Shown: in pieces, positions 9,502 to 17,044 of the stretch
Layout of the letters: every line of letters starts with the position of its first letter
Position numbering within the stretch: position 1 is the first letter of the stretch
NCBI RefSeq assembly: GCF_900095175.1
Contig: NZ_LT606946.1
Span: 1,269,416-1,333,415 of the forward strand
DNA: 64,000 nucleotides
Source of the DNA: Polynucleobacter necessarius
GTDB taxonomy: Bacteria > Pseudomonadota > Gammaproteobacteria > Burkholderiales > Burkholderiaceae
Reading direction: 5' to 3'
Translations under genes and position numbers: made by a program
Notes under the pieces: model-generated
Databases searched by the model: none
Told to the model about the DNA's origin: nothing
The model's input: the letters and a program-made list of their open reading frames with translations, nothing else

Positions 9502-10479
9502 AATAACTGCCGCACCCCAAGCAAAGCCTCCGCCCACACCCTCTAGCAAGAGGTGTTGACCGCGTTGAATTTGACTAGAGCGCACGCCCGCATCTAAAGC
9601 AAGTGGAATAGACGCGGCAGAAGTATTGCCGTGCTCGTGGACAGTCACAATCACTTTATCCATCGACATGTTCATCTTGCGGGCCGTACTCTCCATAATG
9701 CGAATATTGGCTTGATGGGGAACCAGCCAATCAATTTGTTCTGGCTTGAGATTAGCTTTTTCTAGCGCCTCATGTGCAACTTGCTCGAGTACTTTGACTG
9801 CCAACTTAAAGACTGCGGGACCATCCATAGTTAAGTAAGCAGAGCCATCTACACCACCCTGCTTTGCGCGTCCTGGAACACAGAGGATATCGCGCTGGCT
9901 ACCATCAGCATGTAAAGCGGTTGCCAAAATGCCGGGCTCTTTCGAAGCTTCAAGAATCACTGCCCCAGCACCATCACCAAACAAAACAGAAGTAGTGCGA
10001 TCCTGGAAATCCAAAATACGGGAGAATGTTTCTGCGCCCAGAACCAAGACTTTTTTGTAAGTCCCTGTACGAATAAAGGCATCTGCAATCGCGAGAGCAT
10101 AAGTAAAGCCAGCACATACTGCCTGAACGTCAAATGCAGCGCAATTCGTATGAGCGCCCAACTTATCTTGCACTACGCAAGCTGTACTTGGAAAACCACC
10201 TAAATGATCTGGTGTAGAGGTTGCCAAAATAATCAGATCAAGATCTTCTGAAGTGCAACCAGCAGCCTCTAATGCCGCTTGAGCAGCCTTGACCGCCAAG
10301 TCACTGGTGAGTTGATTATCTGCAGCAAAGTGACGTGCAGAAATTCCACTGCGAGACACAATCCATTCGTCACTCGTCTCAAGACCAATCTTGGCTAAAC
10401 GATCAACAAGATCGTGATTGGTTAAACGCTGCTCCGGAAGATAACTTCCAGTTCCCGCTATCCGTGAATAGGTACTCAT
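9493..10479 (-). CDS. fabH: 3-oxoacyl-[acyl-carrier-protein] synthase III
   Basis: Starts fatty-acid synthesis by condensing acetyl-CoA with malonyl-ACP. The catalytic Cys122 sits in DVQAVCAGF, the histidine in VPHQANIRI (about 255) and the asparagine in [10 protein letters not shown] (about 285), giving the Cys-His-Asn triad of the KAS III family. Length 328 is typical. It starts 2 bp after the plsX stop, so the two genes are almost certainly cotranscribed. Confidence 0.97.
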   Translation of the reverse strand: MSTYSRIAGTGSYLPEQRLTNHDLVDRLAKIGLETSDEWIVSRSGISARHFAADNQLTSDLAVKAAQAALEAAGCTSEDLDLIILATSTPDHLGGFPSTACVVQDKLGAHTNCAAFDVQAVCAGFTYALAIADAFIRTGTYKKVLVLGAETFSRILDFQDRTTSVLFGDGAGAVILEASKEPGILATALHADGSQRDILCVPGRAKQGGVDGSAYLTMDGPAVFKLAVKVLEQVAHEALEKANLKPEQIDWLVPHQANIRIMESTARKMNMSMDKVIVTVHEHGNTSAASIPLALDAGVRSSQIQRGQHLLLEGVGGGFAWGAAVIKY

Positions 10480-10481
10480 GA

Positions 10482-11492
10482 TTATTTTGTCTCCGCCACA
10501 AAAGCCTGAGCAATACGCTCTACCATGCGATTCTTTGCCGCTTCATATGCACGATCAAGTGCAAAACCAAATGCAAAACGATCTGCTGAGCCGTGACTCT
10601 TGATCACGCAACCGCGCAAACCTAAGAGTACTGCTCCGTTGTAGCGACGATGATCAACACGCTTGCGAACACGCAAGAGCGGCACCATGGCACAGATCGC
10701 CATGAGCTTAGTAAGCCATGATCGATTAAATTCTTGTTTAATTAAACCACTCATCATCTTCGCCAAGCCTTCGCTTGCCTTGAGGACTACGTTGCCAACA
10801 AATCCATCGCACACCACGATATCCGTAGTGCCTTTAAAAATATCATTACCTTCTACATTGCCATAAAAGTTTAAGTTGGTTTGGCGCAGCAACTCACTCG
10901 TCTGCTTCACCATCTCATTGCCTTTAATAACCTCTTCGCCAATATTCAGTAAACCGATTGAAGGGTTTTGTGTGCCATCAACTACCTGAACCATGACATT
11001 CGCCATTTGTGCAAACTGCACTAAATGCATAGGCTCGCAATCTGCGTTAGCACCGAGATCAAGCATGGTGGTACCGCGCCCCTTTTCACTGGGAATCGCA
11101 GTAGCAATCGCAGGACGATCAACACCATCAAGGGTTTTGAGAATGTAGCGAGAGATCGCCATCAGGGCGCCCGTATTGCCAGAGGAAATGATCGCGTCAG
11201 CTAGACCCTCTTTAACTTGCTCGATAGCGACGCGCATCGAAGAATCTTTTTTACGACGTAGTGCCACCTCAATGGGGTCATCCATCAAGACAACTTCGCT
11301 AGCGGGAATAATTTGAATGCGCTCCATTGGCGCTTTAGGAAATTTACTCAAAGCTTGCTTGAGCACTTCCGGATTGCCAACCAAGGCAATCTTCACATCA
11401 GCATGTTTTTCGAGAAAATCGCAACAAGCGGGAACCGTAACAACTGCTCCATGATCTCCGCCCATGGCATCGATAGCAAGAGTGACACTCAT
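10482..11492 (-). CDS. plsX: phosphate acyltransferase PlsX
   Basis: Makes acyl-phosphate from acyl-ACP for the PlsX/PlsY route to phosphatidic acid. The 336-residue protein begins with [11 protein letters not shown], the family's hallmark, and contains [10 protein letters not shown] and [10 protein letters not shown]. It is placed between rpmF and fabH, the conserved rpmF-plsX-fabH order. A terminator-like hairpin lies between rpmF and plsX, so some plsX expression may depend on read-through or on its own promoter. Confidence 0.97.
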   Translation of the reverse strand: MSVTLAIDAMGGDHGAVVTVPACCDFLEKHADVKIALVGNPEVLKQALSKFPKAPMERIQIIPASEVVLMDDPIEVALRRKKDSSMRVAIEQVKEGLADAIISSGNTGALMAISRYILKTLDGVDRPAIATAIPSEKGRGTTMLDLGANADCEPMHLVQFAQMANVMVQVVDGTQNPSIGLLNIGEEVIKGNEMVKQTSELLRQTNLNFYGNVEGNDIFKGTTDIVVCDGFVGNVVLKASEGLAKMMSGLIKQEFNRSWLTKLMAICAMVPLLRVRKRVDHRRYNGAVLLGLRGCVIKSHGSADRFAFGFALDRAYEAAKNRMVERIAQAFVAETK

Positions 11493-11525
11493 AAAATCAA
11501 GTATTGTTGCAAGTGGTTTTATCCA

Positions 11526-11556
11526 AGAAAAAAGCGGCTATGTGGGCCGCTTCTAT
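11526..11556 (-). terminator. intrinsic terminator or attenuator after rpmF
   Basis: AAGCGGC and GCCGCTT (11532-11538 and 11546-11552) form a 7-bp stem with a 7-base loop. On the minus strand the stem is followed by six thymines, the layout of a Rho-independent terminator. It lies 20-odd bases after rpmF and about 35 bases before plsX, so it may reduce transcription from the abundant ribosomal protein gene into the lipid genes. Confidence 0.7.
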
Positions 11557-11573
11557 CTTTTTAGACTAAAGAA

Positions 11574-11753
11574 TTAGTCGTTTTTGGTTTTAACAACTTT
11601 ACGACCACGATAGTAGCCGTTTGGTGAAATGTGGTGGCGCAAATGAGCCTCACCAGTTGTGGCTTCAACAGCCGTAGCAGGTGCGGTCAAAAAGTCGTGC
11701 GCACGGTGCATGCCACGTTTGGATGGGGATTTTTTATTCTGTTGGACGGCCAT
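11574..11753 (-). CDS. rpmF: 50S ribosomal protein L32
   Basis: Small protein of the large ribosomal subunit. The translation, 59 residues, opens [20 protein letters not shown] and ends [14 protein letters not shown], the standard L32 pattern of betaproteobacteria without the zinc cysteines found in some other lineages. The ATG at 11753 follows AGGAG at a good spacing. The yceD-rpmF-plsX-fabH order is conserved. Confidence 0.97.
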   Translation of the reverse strand: MAVQQNKKSPSKRGMHRAHDFLTAPATAVEATTGEAHLRHHISPNGYYRGRKVVKTKND

Positions 11754-11776
11754 ATTGAACTCCTACGCAAGGCGAT

Positions 11777-11785
11777 ATTCTAGCA
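11777..11785 (-). promoter_or_regulatory. candidate extended -10 promoter for rpmF
   Basis: The minus strand reads TGCTAGAAT here, an extended -10 element (TGn followed by TAGAAT), 23 bases before the rpmF start codon. Transcription would start near 11770 and give a short leader carrying the AGGAG ribosome-binding site. No clear -35 is seen, as is common with extended -10 promoters. Placement between yceD and rpmF would give L32 its own supply. Confidence 0.5.
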
Positions 11786-11858
11786 TGTAAATTGAGCTAA
11801 ATGCTTGATTAATTGATAAAACAGGTTTGAAATGCAAGCCCTGAAATATCGGGTCAAA

Positions 11859-12437
11859 TCAATTTTTCTTCATATTTTTCAATATGTTAAAGGGATTCTG
11901 AGGCTTTTCAGAGGCATCGGCAGACTCATCACCCCCTCCAAATGAGGAGGCATGTGGCTGACAAGTGCCCTCTGGATGCTTTGGAATTAAAGGGAGGGAG
12001 AGGAGGATTTCGTCCTCGATTAGCCCCAAAAGGTCAAAGTGCTGGCTTGCTACCAAAGGCTCCTGTTGGTCATCCTCCATAGGAAAGGCATCCGCTGCCT
12101 CCTCGGTGGCAACCAGGACAAATCGGCTCTCTTGAGCTAAATCTAGGCAACAGTTCTGCAAACAGCTCTGACAAATAAGGTGAATCCGCCCTTTTACGGC
12201 CAATTCCAGAATTTGCTGGGCTTCAGAGCCTGGAGAATCAGCAAAATGGGTCTTTACCTGCCAATGGAAGCCATCACCCGGCTCAATACTAGAAGCCTCT
12301 TCAGCCACTCGCGGCAAGGCTTCAATCTCCAGAAATCCAGCCCCTTGATAGGACTGAGGGGCGCAAAAATCGATCCGACTCAAAGCCTTGGGATCGGTGG
12401 ATAGCTCAACTTGAGGTAAAACTTGATTACGATTCAT
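11859..12437 (-). CDS. yceD: YceD family protein (DUF177), 23S rRNA accumulation protein
   Basis: YceD/DUF177 proteins are needed for normal 23S rRNA levels and are almost always encoded just before rpmF, as here. The 192-residue protein has the family's cysteine cluster in LICQSCLQNCCLDL near the middle and an acidic second half. The N-terminus (MNRNQVLPQVE) is not conserved enough to fix the start with certainty. It is divergent from maf with only a short gap. Family membership is supported by position and the Cys motif; the molecular role is known only in outline. Confidence 0.85.
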   Translation of the reverse strand: MNRNQVLPQVELSTDPKALSRIDFCAPQSYQGAGFLEIEALPRVAEEASSIEPGDGFHWQVKTHFADSPGSEAQQILELAVKGRIHLICQSCLQNCCLDLAQESRFVLVATEEAADAFPMEDDQQEPLVASQHFDLLGLIEDEILLSLPLIPKHPEGTCQPHASSFGGGDESADASEKPQNPFNILKNMKKN

Positions 12438-12480
12438 GACATCAGTCTAAATGAAGGCTTCAGCGAAAGTACAAGTAGCG

Positions 12481-13074
12481 ATGAGTAATTCTGCAAAAAA
12501 ACTAATTCTGGCATCCACCTCGGTCTATCGTCGAGAGCTCTTAGAGCGCCTACGCATCCCTTTTGATGTCATCTCATCCAAGGTTGATGAAACCCCTCTG
12601 CCTGGTGAAGGCACCGTTGATCTAGCCTTACGCTTAGCCAAAGCAAAAGCTACTGCAGTAGCCAAAGATCACCCCGAGGCCTGGGTCATTGGCTCTGATC
12701 AAGTGGCCGACCTTTGTGGTGCAGCAATTGGTAAACCAGGAAACTTTGAGCGCGCCATGGCGCAACTACAACTCATGCGCGGTGCAACGGTGACTTTTCA
12801 AACAGCGCTATGTCTGATGCGGGGTGATGCAGAAACAACTGTCAATATTCCTACGCAAGTTACCTTTCGCAAACTATCGGATGATGTTCTTCAGGCATAC
12901 CTTCATGCCGAAGAACCCTATGACTGCGCTGGTAGTGCCAAATCTGAAGGCTTAGGAATCTCACTCTTAGAATCCATTCAGAGCGATGATCCCACTGCAT
13001 TAATCGGCTTGCCATTAATTGCGCTGAGCGGGCTCTTGCGTGATGCGGGTTTTGTCATTCCAGTAAAGAAATAA
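12481..13074 (+). CDS. maf: Maf/YceF-type nucleoside triphosphate pyrophosphatase
   Basis: Maf-like pyrophosphatase; the YceF subgroup hydrolyses 7-methyl-GTP and removes modified nucleotides. The protein has LILASTSVYRRELLERL at the N-terminus, VDETPLPGE, GSDQVADL, and CAGSAKSEGLGI with GLPLIAL near the end. This combination fits the YceF subgroup better than YhdE (dTTP/UTP). I chose the ATG at 12481 (197 residues), which brings LILAST to the usual position; an ATG at 12451 would add ten residues and leave only 13 bp to the divergent yceD start. Confidence 0.9.
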   Translation: MSNSAKKLILASTSVYRRELLERLRIPFDVISSKVDETPLPGEGTVDLALRLAKAKATAVAKDHPEAWVIGSDQVADLCGAAIGKPGNFERAMAQLQLMRGATVTFQTALCLMRGDAETTVNIPTQVTFRKLSDDVLQAYLHAEEPYDCAGSAKSEGLGISLLESIQSDDPTALIGLPLIALSGLLRDAGFVIPVKK

Positions 13075-13092
13075 AAGAACGAAACTAAATAA

Positions 13093-13866
13093 ATGAGCTC
13101 AACCTTAGGCGCCCTCTTTTTAATTCCCAATACTTTGGGTGATGATTCTTGCGTTGAACAATTGCCGTGGGTGCTGCCCAATGAAACCATTACCCAAACA
13201 GCCAAGCTCACCAACTGGATTGTTGAGGATGCAAAAACCGCCCGTGCGTTTTTAAAGGCAATCAATAGCGTTTCACCTTTAGCTTGCACCATTCAAGAAA
13301 TGCAGATGAGTGAGTGGCGTGGTGTTGCACGCAATGCTAAGTACGGTGATGCCGTTAAACCAATAGACCTACTCAAACCCCTCATCGCTGGTAAAGACAT
13401 GGGGCTCATGTCAGAGGCTGGCGTTCCAGGAGTTGCAGACTCAGGTGCAGAGCTTGTATTGGCAGCGCATAAGTTAGGCGCCAAAGTGAAACCCTTGGTT
13501 AGCCCAAGCTCTATTCTGTTAGGTCTGATGGCTAGCGGCTTAAATGGTCAACGCTTTGCGTTCCAGGGTTATGTACCGCATGATGCGCAAGACCGCATTG
13601 CACGATTGAAGCAACTGGAAGTGGAGTCTAGAAAGTTACAACAGACACAAGTCTGGATTGAAACGCCGTATCGTAATACCGCCATGTTGATGGCTTGTTT
13701 GAGTGCACTGTCACCGCAATCATTATTGTGTCTTGGCATGGATCTCAGCCTACCAAGCGAAACCATTACAACGCTTTCGATTGCGGACTGGCGTAAGCGC
13801 TTCCCAAATGAAGCTGCCTGCGCCCCACTACAAAATAGGCCAGCAGTATTTCTATTGCTGGCCTAG
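13093..13866 (+). CDS. SAM-dependent methyltransferase, tetrapyrrole methylase (RsmI-like) family
   Basis: A 257-residue member of the tetrapyrrole methylase/RsmI superfamily. It contains the RsmI-like segment GLMSEAGVPGVADSG, corresponding to the SDAGTPLISDPG motif of RsmI, then PLVSPSSILLGLMASGL and a FQGYVPH motif. It is not RsmI itself, whose N-terminus differs; a paralogue of this kind is often found beside maf in betaproteobacteria. It follows maf by 18 bp and is probably cotranscribed. The substrate is unknown. Its last codons contain a perfect hairpin that probably ends transcription of the convergent sppA operon. Confidence 0.8.
   Translation: MSSTLGALFLIPNTLGDDSCVEQLPWVLPNETITQTAKLTNWIVEDAKTARAFLKAINSVSPLACTIQEMQMSEWRGVARNAKYGDAVKPIDLLKPLIAGKDMGLMSEAGVPGVADSGAELVLAAHKLGAKVKPLVSPSSILLGLMASGLNGQRFAFQGYVPHDAQDRIARLKQLEVESRKLQQTQVWIETPYRNTAMLMACLSALSPQSLLCLGMDLSLPSETITTLSIADWRKRFPNEAACAPLQNRPAVFLLLA
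13832..13865 (-). terminator. terminator of the sppA operon nested in the neighbouring gene
   Basis: TAGGCCAGCA (13836-13845) pairs perfectly with TGCTGGCCTA (13856-13865) around a 10-base loop. On the minus strand the stem is followed by TTTT, so it fits as an intrinsic terminator for the sppA transcript, whose stop codon is 36 bases away. On the plus strand no thymine run follows directly. The stem lies in the last codons and stop of the methyltransferase gene. Confidence 0.6.
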
Positions 13867-13900
13867 GTGTTTGATCTACTACTTTATTGATCTATCGTTT

Positions 13901-14860
13901 TTACTTTAGATCAGGCGTCTTAATTAAAGCCTTGCCAGCTGCAGCGCCAACCTCAGCACCGAAACGTTTAGCAACACGCTCTGCGAAATTCTCTTTCATG
14001 GTGTAGTCCAGAATGTCCGGCGCTTTAAAGATATCGCGCGCTACAGTCTCTACCGTGCCATAGCCATCCACTAAACCAATGTTGATTGCTTGCTCACCAT
14101 TCCAAACGCGACCCGAGAACATTTCCGGAGTTTCTTTGAGACGATCACCACGACCTGCTTTAACCACCGCAATAAATTGCTGATGAATTTCATCGATCAT
14201 GGTCTTAATCATCTCTACTTGCTGTGGATTTTCTTTGGAGAACGGATCCATCATTCCCTTGTTTGAGCCAGCAGTAATCATGCGACGAGTCACACCCAAC
14301 TTATCCATCAAGCCAGTGAAACCAAAACCTTCCATGATCACGCCGATAGATCCCACCAAACTCGCCTTATCAACCAGAATTTGATCTCCCGCGACGGCCA
14401 CATAGTAACCACCTGAGGCACAAATATCTTCCACGACGACATACAGTGGTTTAGTCGGATAAAGCTTGCGTAAGCGATGAATCTCATCATTCATCATGCC
14501 AGCCTGCACTGGAGAACCGCCAGGGCTATTAATACGCAAGACAACACCTACGCTATTCTCATTTTCGAATGCAGATGTGAGTGACGAGTTGATGTCTAAG
14601 GCATTTGCCATCGAGCTTGAGGAAATCTCCCCTTCGATCGTTACCAAAGCGGTGTGCTTCTCTGTACCCATACCGCGACCAGGTAGATTGAAATCAAATA
14701 CTGTCAGCACTACGCCAATAAAGATGATCAGAGTGAGGATGCGAAAAACTGCTTTCCAGCGACGCGCCTTACGAGTCTCTTTTAAATTCTCCAGCAATAA
14801 ATGCTCAAGAGCTTGACGCTCCCAATTTTGATTCGCGTTCTCGGATTGATTTTGATCCAT
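13901..14860 (-). CDS. sppA: signal peptide peptidase SppA (S49 family)
   Basis: Inner-membrane serine protease that degrades cleaved signal peptides. One membrane anchor (about 38-58) is followed by a single S49 domain with the nucleophile Ser149 in ICASGGYY and the general base Lys201 in TAGSNKG. At 319 residues this is the short, single-domain form rather than the 618-residue E. coli type. It is the last gene of the rluC-HAD-sppA operon, 19 bp after the phosphatase gene. Confidence 0.93.
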   Translation of the reverse strand: MDQNQSENANQNWERQALEHLLLENLKETRKARRWKAVFRILTLIIFIGVVLTVFDFNLPGRGMGTEKHTALVTIEGEISSSSMANALDINSSLTSAFENENSVGVVLRINSPGGSPVQAGMMNDEIHRLRKLYPTKPLYVVVEDICASGGYYVAVAGDQILVDKASLVGSIGVIMEGFGFTGLMDKLGVTRRMITAGSNKGMMDPFSKENPQQVEMIKTMIDEIHQQFIAVVKAGRGDRLKETPEMFSGRVWNGEQAINIGLVDGYGTVETVARDIFKAPDILDYTMKENFAERVAKRFGAEVGAAAGKALIKTPDLK

Positions 14861-14879
14861 CTTTTTTAATCCTTAATGA

Positions 14880-15572
14880 CTAACTAGTTTTTTTAACAGT
14901 GAGATTGTCGCTAAGCCATTGACTTAGCTGTGAGACATCATCTACATGCATTAATGATGGCGCCTCTTTTAAAGTGCTCGGAGGGTGTGCGCCATAAGTT
15001 ACTGCTACCGCATCAACGCCTGCATTAGCCGCCATATCTAAATCATGGGTGGTATCGCCAATCATCAACATCCGACGCATCGGAACTTGCATGACATCAG
15101 AAAGCTCCAAGAGCATTCCAGGATGGGGCTTTGAGAAAGACTCATCTGCAGTGCGTGTCTCATGGAACATCTGCCCTAACTGATGATGCTGTAGAGATCG
15201 ATCCAAGCCCACGCGGGATTTACCTGTGGCAACACCTAATAGGTAGCCATCCTCACGCAAGCGATGCAGTAGCTCACGAATACCTGGGAATAAATCCAAC
15301 TCGTGATCTTTAGCGAGATAGCGATAACGAAAGCGCTCAGTCAACCTGGGGAAATGTGCTGGCTCAATCCACGGCACTGCCCTTCTGAGTGAATCCTGAA
15401 TACCCAAACCAATAACTGAACTCGCAAGAGTGTCGTCCGGCTCTTTGAAACCCAAATCCCGACACGCCTGCTGAATACAGTTCACGATCGTCGGCGTGGA
15501 GTCCATGATGGTTCCATCCCAGTCCCACACGATCAGGTCGTAACGTCTATCGGGTATTTGCTCTTCAGGCAT
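14880..15572 (-). CDS. HAD-superfamily hydrolase, phosphoglycolate-phosphatase-like
   Basis: HAD phosphatase of 230 residues with motif I VWDWDGTIMDST, where the two aspartates are the nucleophile and acid/base. Motif II is VATGKSR and motifs III-IV appear as KPHPGMLLE and MIGDTTHDLDMA. It resembles Gph and pyrophosphatase PpaX-type enzymes; substrate not determined. I chose the ATG at 15572, which overlaps the rluC stop by 8 bp; an upstream TTG at 15587 is less likely. The rluC-HAD-sppA order is common in Burkholderiales. Confidence 0.88.
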   Translation of the reverse strand: MPEEQIPDRRYDLIVWDWDGTIMDSTPTIVNCIQQACRDLGFKEPDDTLASSVIGLGIQDSLRRAVPWIEPAHFPRLTERFRYRYLAKDHELDLFPGIRELLHRLREDGYLLGVATGKSRVGLDRSLQHHQLGQMFHETRTADESFSKPHPGMLLELSDVMQVPMRRMLMIGDTTHDLDMAANAGVDAVAVTYGAHPPSTLKEAPSLMHVDDVSQLSQWLSDNLTVKKTS

Positions 15573-16584
15573 TGCTAGGCACTTCAAAGGTTTTTATCAT
15601 GGCAGTAAATTCAGCAGGTAGTGGTGATTCAATGCGCATTTTCTCGCCAGTACGGGGATGCGTAAAGCCAGCCAAGTGGGCATGCAGATACAGACGTTTG
15701 GATTTCACAATCTTGTCTTGGTCTTCAAAGCCGTATTTATTGTCACCCAAAATCGAGTGACCCAATTTTTGGAGATGTACGCGGATTTGGTGAGTACGTC
15801 CGGTTTTGAGCTGAGCCTCGGCCAAGGTGATTGCCGTATCTCCACGCTTCATTACTTTGGTAACACGCAAAGCGGTATGGCTTGGCAGACCATCTGGGTC
15901 AACGCGAACACGACGCTCACCGTTGGCCAATAGGTATTTATGTAATGCGAACTTCAGTTGCATAGTGCCCACACCTTGAGCAATCTCGCCATGGGCTAGC
16001 AAGTAGTAACGCTTGTCTGTTTGACCTTCGCGGATCTGGCGATGTAATTCTACTAAAGCGCTGCGCCTTTTAGCTAAAAGTAGGACGCCGGAGGTATCTC
16101 GATCCAAACGGTGCACCAACTCCAAAAATTTGAGCTCAGGCCGTGTAATACGCAAGGTCTCAATCACGCCCAGGGCAATGCCTGAACCACCATGAACTGC
16201 CAAACCTGCTGGCTTGTTCACTATTAATAGAGCCTCATCCTCAAACAAAATAGGCATTTTGTCGGAATAGCCCTGCGCCCGATTCTTAGTTTGGGCGGTA
16301 TTGACTGCCGCCATTTGGGCAGGCTCCGCAATCCGAACTGGTGGAACTCTGACCACATCCCCCTCAACCAATCGCGTAGTTGGTTCAGCCCTTTTCTTAT
16401 TCACCCGAACCTCGCCAGAGCGAATAATCCGATAAACGTGGCTTTTAGGAACCCCTTTGGCCCAGCGCAAGAGATAGTTATCCAAGCGCTGGCCAGCCTC
16501 TTCTGGACCAATGATCTGAAGATGAACGGCGGCCGGAGCACTGGTTTTTGCCTGCAAAGACTTGGAAATGGGTTCGGATTTCAT
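15565..16584 (-). CDS. rluC: 23S rRNA pseudouridine synthase RluC
   Basis: Makes pseudouridines in 23S rRNA (955/2504/2580 in E. coli RluC). An N-terminal S4 RNA-binding domain (GQRLDNYLLRWAKGVPKSHVYRIIR region, about 31-75) precedes the RluA-type catalytic domain with the HRLDRDTSG motif carrying the catalytic aspartate. Length 339 is slightly above E. coli RluC (319). The gene is divergent from rne, as in many proteobacteria, with a 460-bp gap. Confidence 0.93.
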   Translation of the reverse strand: MKSEPISKSLQAKTSAPAAVHLQIIGPEEAGQRLDNYLLRWAKGVPKSHVYRIIRSGEVRVNKKRAEPTTRLVEGDVVRVPPVRIAEPAQMAAVNTAQTKNRAQGYSDKMPILFEDEALLIVNKPAGLAVHGGSGIALGVIETLRITRPELKFLELVHRLDRDTSGVLLLAKRRSALVELHRQIREGQTDKRYYLLAHGEIAQGVGTMQLKFALHKYLLANGERRVRVDPDGLPSHTALRVTKVMKRGDTAITLAEAQLKTGRTHQIRVHLQKLGHSILGDNKYGFEDQDKIVKSKRLYLHAHLAGFTHPRTGEKMRIESPLPAEFTAMIKTFEVPSNA

Positions 16585-16660
16585 GATTTATCTCTCTTGC
16601 CACCCCGACGGAGGTCGACAAGGGACTTAACAATACCCCATTGTCCTTCAACTTGTGCCG

Positions 16661-16666
16661 TATAAT
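16661..16666 (+). promoter_or_regulatory. consensus -10 box, probable rne promoter
   Basis: A perfect TATAAT lies here; a partial -35 TTGTCC is found at 16641-16646 with a short 14-base spacer, so the upstream element is not convincing. Transcription starting near 16673 would give a leader of about 372 nt before rne. The box is seen; its use is inference, supported by the lack of any other consensus -10 in the rluC-rne gap. Confidence 0.5.
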
Positions 16667-16672
16667 CAATGC

Positions 16673-17044
16673 TCTAGCCAATTTATTGGCCCGAGACTAG
16701 CCTGATTCAGGCTCGAATCGTGGAGCTTGGAGTCGCCCTTAATAGACTCCCGGGGTTGCCCCTCCCCCGTTGTAATGAGGCGCAGGGTTGGTGTGCCGTA
16801 TGCCGCGACCCGCGATTAGAAGACAGTTTTCAGGCGCGCGCCTGCATTGATGACCTAAAGGAGGTCTCTGCGGCGATCGTCAAGTGTGGCACCGGTTTAA
16901 CAACATTGAACTTGGTGTACTAGGCAATAAATGCCTGGATTTGCTTGATCCACACTCCAAAGCCGCCAATGGGCTATGCCCCAAGCGGCATCTAACCTGT
17001 CCCTAACGCAGCGCGCAACGACGCACTCCCAATAGGAGAGTGTT
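16673..17044 (+). promoter_or_regulatory. long structured 5' leader of rne
   Basis: No gene is convincing in this stretch, but it is full of hairpins: GCCAA/TTGGC (16677-16690), AGCCT/AGGCT (16699-16713), GGAGTC/GACTCC (16729-16750), GGGG/CCCC (16752-16762), the 14-bp palindrome CAGGCGCGCGCCTG (16831-16844), GACCT/AGGTC (16852-16866), AGGCA/TGCCT (16922-16936) and GCCGC-GGGC/GCCC-GCGGC (16962-16989). The rne Shine-Dalgarno AGGAG sits just before the ATG in a possible CACTC/GAGTG pairing. E. coli rne has a 361-nt leader with hairpins through which RNase E controls its own mRNA; a similar role here is inference. Confidence 0.6.

Noticed and set aside
16720..16923. 67-codon open frame starting at GTG in the rne leader
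   Set aside because: No ribosome-binding site at a suitable distance, no recognisable protein motif, and it overlaps several perfect hairpins; it is better explained as structured leader RNA.
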